From the NCBI GenBank assembly GCA_964017155.1, contig OZ024861.1, positions 52,241,309 to 52,305,308 of the forward strand: DNA of 64,000 nucleotides, in the 5' to 3' direction. A program made the translations under genes and the position numbers. Under the pieces are notes generated by a model. The model saw only the letters and a list, made by a program, of their open reading frames with translations. It searched no databases and was not told the origin of the DNA. Shown in pieces: positions 24,901 to 38,903 of the stretch. This DNA is from Oasisia sp. SBJ-2009. Lineage: Eukaryota > Annelida > Polychaeta > Sabellida > Siboglinidae. Each line of letters begins with the position of its first letter. Position 1 is the first letter of the stretch.

Positions 24901-27044
24901 TTATTCAGCTTGGCCGTTTTAGTTGCTATGGCGACACCGTTGCTGGCCTTGTAAGACTTTGTCGTTGAGTGTTCGTTGGCCGTGTTGTCGTCGGTGCAGT
25001 CGTTGAGGTTGTTGTGTCTGTTCTTGCACTGGCCTGGCGGGGGGTGCTCTATGTACTCGTAGTCGTCTATGTCCGTGTGTGGGGAGGCCGTGTGTGAGGC
25101 CGTGTGTGAGGCCGTGGCGTTGTTGTGCTTCTGTCTGTTGGCGTCGCGCCCCGTGTCACTGTTACTGTTGTTACTCTCTACTCTACTGCTGCTTGACTTT
25201 CGCGTCGACGCCGTCGTCGTCGGTGACGTTGTGTGTGGCGCCGTGGCGGAGGTTGTTGTGGTTGCCGTCGGCGACGGCGTTACACCATTTGAGATTACTT
25301 CCTCTTGTGATTTGGAAGGCAGAGCTGTAAGAGACAACACAACTGTACGATTCACATGTAACCAGGCTGCTTCAAGACAGCGTTGTCAGCAAATAGTACT
25401 TTAAATTACTTTATATTTGGGGTTACAAAATATCACGTGAAACACCAAATAAAAATTAATGATAACTGGCAGTGGCTTCACTTAAAACATTGATTTGTGG
25501 AGAAATACACATTAGCATATTCGGATGCAGCCATCCATTCCTCTACAACCTTTGTTATCCTGATACACTTTTGCAATTCAAACCTTTCCACAATTCTAGG
25601 AAGCATTATTCATTTTGACCATGTAGTTTACAAAAATCAGTCACACAAAGTGAATAGCAACAAATCTTACAGAAGACAGAATTAACCGAGGACATAAGTT
25701 TAAATGAAGCTTTCACTACTCGCCCCTCCTCCCGACACAACCCACTCACCCCCTCTCATCCCGACACGTCCCGACACAACCCCACCCGTCCCACTCACCC
25801 TTGTGTTTCTCAGGGTTCTGCAGTTCGGGTGGCAATGCTTCCCGTAGTAACTGATTGTAAAACTCATTTTCTTTTTGCACTTCCTTCTGCTTTCGCTGTC
25901 AACGAAACAACACAAAGGTCAGTGAGACAGGCACAGAGATGTTGTTGCGCACTTAAAACAGTGATATAGCCTAAGTTATAGTTAGCAAGTTTTACATGTA
26001 AATATTAAGTTTGTTATGTAATAAATGCTGCTGCTTTTCATGTAAGGGATTATTTGCAAAATACGATACATATCAGAATAAATATGCTAATGTTATACCT
26101 AGAACGTAAATTGCTGAACATTATATTTATTGATCTATGACTGTGTCTTCTGTTTTACATATACACTGTATATACAGTTATACACACAGTGCATTTTTCG
26201 TAACATATGACACTTTTGCTTGGATACAGGGACTACTGTATATATAGGTATGTATAATTATTGCGTTGCTCATATAATGAGCAATATATTCATATATAAG
26301 AGCAACGTGTTCTGCCTATGTGAATAATAACACAATAAAAACATTTAAACAATGACTACCAGCCTATCAGGGTCATACAAAGAGACACTCACCAATCGCA
26401 GTCGATATGACACGTAACTTTTGAAACCGAAGCCAAGTGTAACTACTGGGTAGCCAATGCTGCAAGAGAGAAACTGAAAGTGAGCGAGTGAGAGCAACAG
26501 GCCATGAGCGGTTGTTTTAAACAAGCGACGTTTCGCCCCATCTACTGTAGATCACATGGATCTTTGCTTAGATTTCAGTGCAATGACCTGGTTATAAATG
26601 GTGGGGATGTGGCACCATTGGTCATGATGACTCATGGTATAGATACTATTAGATAGTTCATGTGACATCAGTGTATGAATGACATCACTGCATGCCAACC
26701 AACATCAGTTGGTATCTTTTAATAAATGTCATACATTTTCGAATGTTGTACGGATTTGAAATAGATTATGGACCAACAATGTGAACTGAATAAAAATAAA
26801 AATTGAGATACCACTGACTTAAAATAATAAAGTCTAGAATTCTAACTTGGTTCTCAGCAGCTAAAACACAACAATAACTTGACGCACTCAAAGTGCCAAA
26901 GATGACGACAGAATGACTACACCAAAGATACTCACTACTGACTTGACTGTCACTTTGTCTTTCCATCAATCTAAAAATACTGATTTAGAAATTAGAAACC
27001 ACTTTGTTTTGTGTGTGCATGTATGTGCGTGCGTGCGTGTGTGT

Positions 27045-27098
<54 letters not shown>

Positions 27099-30000
27099 AT
27101 GTGCGTATGTGCGTATGTGCCTGTCGTAGTCTCACCAGTGAGCAGCAAAAGGTCTACACAGGTCCATGTGAAATGGCAGTGATTTGAGCTCTCGAAGTCG
27201 TACCGATCCCTCAATGTAGACAAACAGTAGCCATAGTGAGACAGTCGGCAGACAGATTCCCCGCTCTGTAACACCAACAGACGCTGCATCAAGAACCATG
27301 CTGATTGTCATAATCAATCAAATCTGTGGGCAGCGACTCTAAGAGGTGGCATTAGACTGAGTCCTCAGTAGTAGTTGCACCACGCTCAGTGACACAACGC
27401 TCAGTTACACGACGCTCAGTTATACGATGCTCAGTTACATGACGCTCAGTTACACCACATACCCACATGTATGTGCCCCCTCCCCCTCCCCCTCCCCCTC
27501 CCCCTCTCCCTCTCTCCCTCCAACCTACCTGTGTGCCAGACAGGGTTGGCACGTTTTCCCCACCCTGGTAAATACCGGGCGGTAATTACCGCCCTGGGAA
27601 AAACCTCAAATAGTGGTAAATACCAGACTACCTGGGAAAAACTCTTAAATGGATTAAATTTGAACAATTTTTGCAATACAAGTTACTGTACCATCACCAT
27701 AATGATACATGTGTAATTATACATCAGTGCTGTATTTAGTTTCACTTTTATTACTACTACAATTATACGATGATGTAATGCAATTTATTACTATTATAAT
27801 TATATTAAAAATCCATTTTGTTTCTCATCTGAACCATTTTTTTATAACAAGCTTACTATACACCCATTAAAATATAACTAATAATACCTACAACTATCTA
27901 ATTGTTATGGTTCAATAAAGTTCAAGTATTCATTACGCACAAGGTTAAATTCCTAGGTGAAATTCATTGAGGTTATGATGATTGATATATTCTAAACACA
28001 TCTTTTTTCTGTTTATATTTTATCTCAATTATGACATTTAGTAAACACAAATACATAATATAAAATCATTTTATAGTGGAGATTTATTGATGGGCATTCT
28101 TTCAATAGATATTGAATGGATTAAATGTGTGTCTGCACCATGGGCAATCCATGCCATGGGCCACATGGCTTATGGTGGGTGATAAAAGGGAACCATGCTT
28201 ATATAGTTAGGGAACCCATGAGTAAGAAGGCCAACATAGAAATCTCTTCATGATTATTCTAATGTAACTTGATAATGATATCCCTCCCTCCCTCCCTCCC
28301 TCCCTCCCTCCCTCCCTCCCTCCCTCCCTCCCTCCCTCCCTCCCTCCCTCCCTCCCTCCCTCCCTCCCTCCCTCCCTCCCTCCCTCCCTCCCTCCCTCCC
28401 TCCCTCCCTCCCTCCCTCCCTCCCTCCCTCCCTCCCTCCCTCCCTCCCTCCCTCCCTCCCTCCCTCCCTCCCTCCCTCCCTCCCTCCCTCCCTCCCTCCC
28501 TCCCTCCCTCCCTCCCTCCCTCCCTCCCTCCCTCCCTCCCTCCCTCCCTCCCTCCCTCCCTCCCTCCCTCCCTCCCTCCCTCCCTCCCTCCCTCCCTCCC
28601 TCCCTCCCTCCCTCCCTCCCTCCCTCCCTCCCTCCCTCCCTCCCTCCCTCCCTCCCTCCCTCCCTCCCTCCCTCCCTCCCTCCCTCCCTCCCTCCCTCCC
28701 TCCCTCCCTCCCTCCCTCCCTCCCTCCCTCCCTCCCTCCCTCCCTCCCTCCCTCCCTCCCTCCCTCCCTCCCTCCCTCCCTCCCTCCCTCCCTCCCTCCC
28801 TCCCTCCCTCCCTCCCTCCCTCCCTCCCTCCCTCCCTCCCTCCCTCCCTCCCTCCCTCCCTCCCTCCCTCCCTCCCTCCCTCCCTCCCTCCCTCCCTCCC
28901 TCCCTCCCTCCCTCCCTCCCTCCCTCCCTCCCTCCCTCCCTCCCTCCCTCCCTCCCTCCCTCCCTCCCTCCCTCTCTCCCTCTCTCCCTCTCTCCCTCTC
29001 TCCCTCTCTCCCTCTCTCCCTCCAACCTACCTGTGTGCCAGACGTACTGGACCCACACGTATGTGCTGGCAGCAAAGAAGAGCCACTGAACAGGTATAAA
29101 CAAGTAGCAGACCACGTCCGAAGTGACAGCGATGCACACAAAGAAGACAGAGAACGCCTGCAACAGAACAACAACATGGTCAGTTAGAGCAACAACATGG
29201 TCAGTTAGAGCAACAACATGGTCAGTCAGAGCAACAGCATGGTCAGTCAGAACAACAACATGGTCAGTCAGAGCAACAACATGGTCAGTCAGAGCAACAA
29301 CATGGTCAATCAGAGCAACAACATGGTCAGTCAGAGCAACAACATGGTCAATCAGAGCAACAACATGGTCAGTCAGAGCAACAACATAGTCAGTCAGAGA
29401 AAGAAAATGGTCAGTCAGAGTATCAACAAGTATCAACAAATGTCAGTCATAGTATCAACAAATGTCAGTTAAAGTATCAACAAATGTCAGTTCGAGTAAC
29501 AACATGTTTGCAGTAACAACATGTCATAGTAACAATAATATCAACAGTGTCACAAGTATCCATCAGAATGACACTAACGACAGTCAGCATGACAACTACG
29601 GTGTCAGTCAGCATGACAACTACGGTGTCAGTCAGCATGACAACTACTGTGTCAGTCAGCATGACAACTACAGTGTCAGTCAGCATGACAACATTGGTGT
29701 TGGCCAGTACTTCAACATTTAACATTTGTAATCATTACTATGACCTCATCCTGCAAGAACAACTGGAGTCACTCAGAGTAACAACAACTGCACCGGTCAA
29801 TACGACATGACGCTTTGATCAGATCAGAGAGCAAAGTATCCACAGTTTACATGTACTAGATAGACATGTGCTTTATGGGAGATGATATCACTGTTTTATA
29901 TATGGCCTCCGTCTAAATATATATATTATTCTTTGCAACATCTTAGTTTGTCAAGATTTACACAACAAATTATTTAAATCATGACTTCACAATGAAATAA

Positions 30001-33000
30001 AAAAATGTCAGTTTAATAGTGTTTTAGAGATACCTTCTGCCTGAATTTGAGCCCTTCCTATTCCTAATTCACTGGGTCTACTGGTAGGTCTGTGGAATGT
30101 TTTTAATTGTTGTGGCATCGCTTGGTTTCAGTGACTGAAGCCATGTACTCTACACCAAGGCAGTGGGCAATGGCAGGCAGACAGTGACAGGCAGACAGTG
30201 ACAGGCAGACAGTGACAGGCAGACAGGGCAACTCTCACATCCTCTCATTGTTATGTGGCAGGCCAGCATTCTTTGAAATGATGACCAGTTGTCATAGCAA
30301 CAGCACTTTCTCACCTACACACCCTGGCAGGAGGCTTGGTTCACTCCTGTCTCATTGCATGTGGTGGACTCTCAGTACCATTACATGTGACCCCCCATTG
30401 CATTTGACCCCCATTACATGTGCCCCTCCATTACATGTGCCCCTCCATTACATGTGCCCCTCCATTACATGTGACCCTCCATAACATGTGACCCCCATAA
30501 CATGTGACCCTCCACTACATTACATGTGACCCCCATTACATTTGACTATCCCCTACATGTGACCCTTCATTACATGTGACTCTCCATGTGACCTTCCACT
30601 ACATGTGACCTTCCACTACATGTGACTCTCCCACATTATAAAAGTCAAGATTTATGTGAGCCTATTGTATTGCACAACATTTTTAGTACAGAAAAACTAC
30701 ACTTTTCCCACAAACCCCCAAAGCAGATGATGGCTTCTTGGGGCCAATCTGGTGGCTACGTATTATATTGGTGGTCCACATCTGTTTCTATCAATCAGTA
30801 AATGATGTTACGTGAATTGATACTACATTCTCATTAACCTGTGATGGCCTCTGATCTGTAAGACATGTCACTCAGTCAGCTGTGTTCCTGGCATCATCTC
30901 CACACACAGCAAACATCTCACTTCACAACCACCCTCCTGTGCAGCCACAAAGGCTGACCTGGTATTACGCCTTCAAGGAGTCACCATGGCAACAGGAGAT
31001 CTTGATTTGACGCAACAAAGGAGCTGCAGCTTGCACCTGAAGGCTGGAGTGAGACAGAGAGTGAGAGAGAGAGTGAGAGAGAGAGTGAGAGAGAGAGCAG
31101 TGACAAGGATCTAGTCACATCCTCTACCAATCATCTCCAGCCTCATGCATCAGCATAGTAATTAGCAAATCCACTTGGCTTCACTCTAAGTACTGCCATC
31201 AGCCAACTGTGATGGTCTGGTCTATTAGAGCCTCAGCTCTAGCCCAGTGACACAGACAAAGACACAGACACCGACACCAGCCGGAGTCTGGTGACACAGA
31301 CACAGATGCCAGCCAGTGTCTGGTGACACAGATGCCAGCCAGTGTCTGGTGACACAGACGCCAGCCAGAGTCTGGTGACACAGACACAGATGACAGCCAG
31401 TGTCTGGTGACACAGACACAAATGACAGCCAGTGTCTGGTGACACAGACAAAGACGCCAGCCAGTGTCTGGTGACACAGACGCCAGCCAGTGTCTGGTGA
31501 CACAGACAAAGACACAGATGACAGCCAGTGTCTGGTGACACAGACGCCAGCCAGTGTCTGGTGACACTAAGAAAACTAGCTAAGCATTCATTGTATGTTT
31601 GTTATACTGTTGTGTCTACATTTTTCTTATCTGTCATAGTATGTTAACTATGCTGTCAAAGCCACATATTTCAAATCATCATCTACTACAAGAATTTGCA
31701 GTTAGCCCTGTCTGACTCTACTACAAGAATTTGCAGTTAGCCCTGTCTGCCTCTGCTACAAGAATTTGCAGTTAGCCCTGCCTGCCTCTGCTACAAGAAC
31801 TTGCAGTCAGCACTGTCTGTCTCTGCTAAAAAGAATTGCAGTTAGCCCTGCCTGTCTCTGCTACAAGAACTTGCAGTTAGCCCATTCTGCCTCTGCTAAC
31901 AGTGCTATAGGAACTTGCAGTTAGCCATGTCTGCTTTGCTCAAAATCATGTTTGCTGTTTCAATGTGCTGATAACATCTTAAATACATTGTGAGGAAACA
32001 GTGAAACTGTAGGTGATATAGAGCATGAGCATCATGCATGCTGTCAGTGTCAGTGTCGGTGTCACTGAGTCTATAACTGACAGGGAAGCTTAAGAGACAC
32101 GACTACAGTGTACTGACTACCTCCACCTCTCCCCTTCCTGTTTCCCTTCTCCCTCCCTCCAAGTCACCACACAACTGTGGTACTACCTGCCATGCCATCA
32201 ATGATGACACTCGGTGCACTGACGCTGGCAGTGACATGACACGACACTGGGGCTTCTCTCATTACCTCCCATCAGACCTGCTCTTTCCAGGATTCACAGT
32301 GTAGTAATTTATATTATTTGGGCCAACCGCCAACGATCTGGACCATAAGGTATATTTCACAAAACTGATCCTGAAGAAACGACAAAATATATCACTAAAA
32401 ATTCACTATTACATTTGCATAGAAATCTTTTTGGAGTTTGTTCACTAAAAATATTTATTGCTTTATTACTAATGGTCACCAAGTCCTGGTATTTGTGTCA
32501 AACTGACACATATACATCTAAATTATAGAACTGTCCGTCCGTCCGTCCGTCCGTCCGTCCGTCCGTCCGTCCGTCCGTCCGTCCGTCCGTCCGTCCGTCC
32601 GTCCGTCCGTCCGTCCGTCCGTCCGTCCGTCCGTCCGTCCGTCATCCCGTTCATGTGATCACGTGGGCCCATGCGGATGGTTTGTAGACTTGGATTTTTT
32701 CTAAATTTACCACTGTGTGGAGAACATGGATGGCTCAATGTTTCATAAGGCAACTGCTGTCACACAGCTAATACCCAGCTAATGACACCTGCAACAAGAT
32801 GAGGTACTCACGAGGCCCTGGTACTTGAAGGAGTCGTACACACTGCGCAGGAGCAGCCAGAAGGGCCACAGGTACTCGAAGCGGAACTCAAGGATGAAGT
32901 CTGCCATGAGAACCAGCGCCCACACCAGCAGGAACTTCAGGTAGAGGAACGTGCTGCAACAGACAGAGACAGTGTGGTCACATGACTGGTCACATGAGTG

Positions 33001-34503
33001 GTCACATGACTGACACAGAACGGGTACAGGTATTGGTTAGCATGGTCTTTATCTGTGCTTTCTAAAGCAGGATCATGGGACCCCACGCATCTGAAAACAC
33101 GGAGGTCCTACCTAATCCCTACAACAAAAACTAGACCAAAGATGTTCAAATCCAACCTCAAAATGTATGGGAATTGAATAGTATAGCATAGTTTCAAAAC
33201 CAAATATATGCATTAATAATAATATTATCATAATAATGTATTGGATTCATGATACAAAGCTGTATTATCAGTCACCAAATGTCAACCTCAGTTGTCATCA
33301 TACATGGTTACACATGAGTCCAGCCAAGTTATGTGTGGGCAGTGTGGTCAAGATTACCATTGTGTCATTGAATTATCAGTTGGTAAACACAATGTCACAT
33401 TCACACTACTCTTGTGTCACTGAAGATTTCTTAATCTCAGACAGGATGGAACAAGAGCACTGCTGCACTGAACAGCACTGAACCTATCAAATGCCATTGA
33501 CTACTTTCTGCTTTTAATTTGCTCAAATTGTTGTCTACTGACAGCGAGCCATCTTACTCATCCTTCACAACTATGTGAAACATGCATCATTCATCCGTGT
33601 TCATATCTGAGACACCAGACACCAGACACCAGACACTTTCACTTTGTTATTGGTGGTGCAGTTGAGGAGGTTTTTTGTAAGTCTCGTGGGGGTTATTTGG
33701 AGGTTTTTTAAATCTGACAAATTATCCTGGATTTTTACTTTGAATAGGCCTGGGCAGGGAATTTATTATAAAATGTCATTTTTGACTTAATACAACTTTT
33801 TAACTTATTACTAGAATAACTCAATATTACATGCATCCAAGGACAACAACATGGTCAACATGTACATAAATTATTAGAGTGGTATGACTAATATTTCCAG
33901 AGATATGCCATATTGAAAATGTGGGAATATGTTATTTTAGCAAATTGACACTTGACAAGACACAAGCACAAAATTGAAAAAAGTCACTAAAAGCGATAAA
34001 AATATGAATTTGTGAAAGATACATATTATATTCGGATAGTAAAACAAGTTTCATTCAGCCATGTCATATCGTTTGGGTTTTATATGACGTTTTACTTTTT
34101 TCCCCGATTACCTCAGGGAAAAATGTCAAAACTTCAAGGTAGGTAGTATAGATTCAACCAAAAATCTTTACTTTTCAACACAGATCAACCAAATTTGGCA
34201 TGTAACTAGTCTTCAATAGAATTGAGCTATTTCTCATTTTTTGCATAAATTATGCAAATTAGGTATCCAATATGGCCGCCATGACAGTGAAAATTAGGTA
34301 TATTTTGGCCATGCTCTAGCCAAACATATATTAAAGTTACAAACTTTTAATTTAGCACAGGTATTGTTGTTATGTATATCTACTGCATGATTATCACATA
34401 AATCATATAATTGTGTTGTTTACGTGAAATAAGAGTTCTTCTAAAATTCTCTATTTTGTGTAAAATTTTGACATAATTAACTAATCTATAATTTAGAAAC
34501 CAT

Positions 34504-34546
<43 letters not shown>

Positions 34547-37500
34547 TGATTACATATTTTGTCATATATGACCAAATGTAATAAATGTATTATAAGATTA
34601 TAATAACATATATTAATAAAATAATTGGTGTTAAATTGAACTACTAATCAGTTTAATAACAAATATTGTTATATGTAATATTGATAAATTCCTAAATATA
34701 TTCCATCATGTGGGTGAATGAATTTCAAAATGATTTGACAACATACGTAATTATAATAATAACACAAAAAGATATAAAAACTTTAATGTTATGGAATTAC
34801 GACGCTAGGTCGATCAATTCGACTCCAAGAATTGTTATTTCTTGTCTCTGTTTTTTTTTTAAATAAAATTGTTTTATACTATTTCAAAGGCATTGCAAAT
34901 GTAATAATCCATGTGTTGCGCGAATACAAGTAGAAAGTCGGCTTTATCGCAACGGCGCAGACATTGCAGCGGCGTATGTTTGTCGTTGGTCTAGCTGAAA
35001 TAGCGGCGCATTATGCCGAATTTCGTATCAATTACTGTTGTGTGGACAATACAGTTGTAATAGTTGTCATCTATAATACGAGTAAAACAAAACGACGTGA
35101 AAAATATGTTCATAAAGATCGTTTCTCAAGTAAGTAATAGTAATAGTAATATTATAAAAATAAAACATTGACAAGCCTCCAACAATGAGTACAAGTATAA
35201 AAAGACAAACAAACAATTCATAATATTAACCTTCAAACAGTGTGAAAACGAGTGACACCAGATTTCAGAGACCAGTTCTGTGCCACTGAGACATGGTTTA
35301 GTGTGTGCTACTGTGCTTCATGTGACAGTCACAGACAATGACATTATATGCGGTGTGTCTGATCCAGCGCGTAGACGGATCAATACAACCTCCAGCGGTC
35401 TTCACGACCACTACTACGTCACAACAATGGGAGACAGAGATTGTGTCCACACAGTGACACACAGGTACACGGTGACACACATGTCGTGACACTCACTGAG
35501 ACCTACTACATGACAACAATGGGTGACAGAGATTGTGTCCACACAGTCACACACAGGTACACGGTGACACACATGTGATGACACTCACTGAGACCTACTA
35601 CATGACAACAATGGGTGACAGAGATTGTGTCCACACAGTCACACACAGGTACACGGTGACACACATGTGATGACACTCACTGAGACCTACTACATGACAA
35701 CAATGGGAGACAGAGATTGTGTCCACACAGTCACACACAGGTACACGGTGACACACATGTGATGACACTCACTGAGACCTACTACATGACAACAATGGGA
35801 GACAGAGATTGTGTCCACACAGTCACACACAGGTACACGGTGACACACATGTGATGACACTCACTGAGACCTACTACATGACAACAATGGGTGACAGAGA
35901 TTGTGTCCACACAGTCACACACAGGTACACGGTGACACACATGTGATGACACTCACTGAGTCTCAGTTACACAGCCTCAGTCTAACAATGTCTGCTCACG
36001 TAGAAATCACCTCCTCCTCCAATACAGATCTACGTAAAATTGAAACAATTCACCGAAGTTTCATTAGTTTTTATTTGTACTAGGTACTAGTGGTAGCGAT
36101 TAATTAAATATTTGCATAAAAAATAAAAAGTGCACTGAGCTACAAAGATACACGTCTTAATGTCAAACTGAAACAGGAGAACAGCAAACGTTTCAATTTT
36201 TAAACAGACAACACTCGAGCACTATAAGATGGTGACAAATTAAAAACATTAAAATTCATTTAAGGTATAATACACAGATTTCAACAAAGAAGATTATATA
36301 AAAAAATTATTTGAATGTTCATAATCTAAATACAGTACAGCGTGTACACCCCTTCTAGCCAGGGCTTTATGCAGGATCAAATTATTGCCAGTCACATGTT
36401 TTGGTGGACACGTTGATGTTAACTGTTAAGCTAGTTTATAACCTTTCAAGTTGTGCCTGATGACCTGAAATGGGCTACAAACACACATTTGACACCATTT
36501 ACACTCACTTTCAAGGCATAACTAACAATACCTATGGTTTTGGAAGACCTTTTTTTTTGCTCCTTCATTTTTTGCCCGTCCACAACCCGTCCTCCATATT
36601 TCTACCCGTCCATATTCGTTTTTACCCGTCCAAATGACGGGTGGACGGGTCTCTAGATAAAGCTATGCTTCTAGCTCATGATAGTTTTCTTTAGGTGCTG
36701 TTTGTCTTGCCTGGTAAGTTCAAACTAAGTTGTAACCAACCACCAGTGACTCTCCACACACAGGGCCTGGCGCCCACACTGCACACTGCAGCAGCAACAA
36801 ACGACCCATTCATGCATCTCTCCTTACATGTTGGCAAATGTGTATGAGTTTGCATGATGGTTAAGGGGAGATGCTGGGCCATCTTTGAAGTAAACACTCC
36901 ACAGCATCGCATGGTCAGTGGTGTCTATAGGGTCTGTGGTTTGTATAGGCACATGGTGAAGACACTATCACTATCACTCAGTACCAACTCAGAGTCAGTG
37001 GTATCCATACTATATTCCATAGAAACCTATACTTAGTATAGAGGAACATGGTGAAGACACTACCACTCAGTACCAACAGTCGACATAGAGTCTGTGGTGT
37101 CTATAGAGGCCTACAGTTTGTGCAGGAACATGGTAAAGACACTATCACTCAGTACCAACAGTCGACATACAGTCTGTGGTGTCTATAGACGCCTACAGTT
37201 TGTGCAGGAACATGGTAAAGACACTATCACTCAGTACCAACAGTCGACATACAGTCTGTGGTGTCTATAGAAGCCTACAGTTTGTGCAGGAACGTGGAGA
37301 AGACACTACCACTCAGTACCAACAGTCGACATAGAGTCTGTGGTGTCTATAGAAGCCTACAGTTTGTGCAGGAACGTGGTGAAGACACTACCAGTCTACC
37401 AGTCAGTGCCAACAAGAAGCTGTGTGTGAACACAAAGAACTACACAGACTGTACTTGAGCAGCTGTTAATACCCACAGTGACTGCTACAAAACAACTTGG

Positions 37501-38662
37501 ACCGTGTGCAGTCAGGCATGTCTGTCCTACAACAGTAGTTCCATTGTGTACTGCCAGTAGAGCTACTCCAGGCCCAGAGCCATCTATTGTAAGACTCACA
37601 TTTACTCCATTAATGACACAGCCATTTACCTCTCCAAACACTTGTCTCTTTCTTTGTACCAACACATAACATTAGGCAATGCTGCAGATCAGTACTGTAC
37701 ACACACAATTCATATTTATATATATATATATATATATTATATGTATATTATATATATTATATATATATATATACAGTGGTACCTGTCTTCAGCGGCCCCC
37801 GAGATGAGCGGCCACCTACGATGTACGGACACTTTTCCGAGGTCCCGATTGATTTCCAACGGATATGTCCCTTAGATCAGCGGACACCTACTGAACGCGG
37901 CCGCGGACAATTTTTTTTAATTATTATTCTACTGCTAAAGCGGACAGTCATACCGATTGGTTTTATTTCTTCAAAATAAACAGCATGTTATTGTTGTATA
38001 CGATATATTTTTAAAGATGGCGTCGCACGTTTTGTGAAGACATCTTGCACAGTGCATGCTGGGAGTGTTGTTTTTGTCGAATCACAAGAGACCGCGAGCA
38101 ACCCGTGCGAGTTCAACCCACAACTGTTTTTACATTCCGTTTTACATTTTGTTCGATAAGCACGCGTATCTAGTGATGGCAAGCGAATGGAAGAGACAAG
38201 TGCATGCTGGGAGTGTTGTTTTTGTCGAATCACAAGAGACCGCGATAAGCACGCGTATCTAGTGATGGCAAGCGAAGGGAAGAGACAAGTGTTGAGTTGT
38301 GGACTATGCAACACGCACTGGAAATGCAGCCATGCTGGACGCCGTCACGACAGTGCAGGATCTTGTCCAAGAGCACTGCATTAAGCAGGCAACCTTCGCA
38401 AAGCAGAAGTCAATCACACACTTTTTCACTGCGAAGTGAGATGTGGAGACATTGTGGCCAAGGACATAGTTTACTGACTTCTTGATTTGTCAGTGCTATG
38501 TATGTATATATGTTGTGGTTATTGGTGTGGTGGAGGTTAATAAAGATTGTAAATATGTTCCAAAAAAATTGTCTGTCATTCTTGTCCCTCTGATGAGAGG
38601 ACACCTGCGATGTACGGACACTTTTGCTCGGTCCCACAGGTGTCCCTAAAAGACAGGTACCA

Positions 38663-38706
<44 letters not shown>

Positions 38707-38712
38707 GTATAT

Positions 38713-38743
<31 letters not shown>

Positions 38744-38825
38744 CAATTGAAATAGAACTTAGAAACATGACAAATCACCTGGGTGAACATTTCTTATATA
38801 TATAAGATAATATATTATATATATA

Positions 38826-38903
<78 letters not shown>

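Noticed and set aside
27540..27660. Possible further MITE with GGTAAATACC/TTTTCCC words
   Set aside because: Some internal symmetry, but no defined ends or target duplication could be established.
28207..29439. Open frames encoding (GGRE)n and (PPSL)n
   Set aside because: Translation of the TCCC microsatellite; no true protein.
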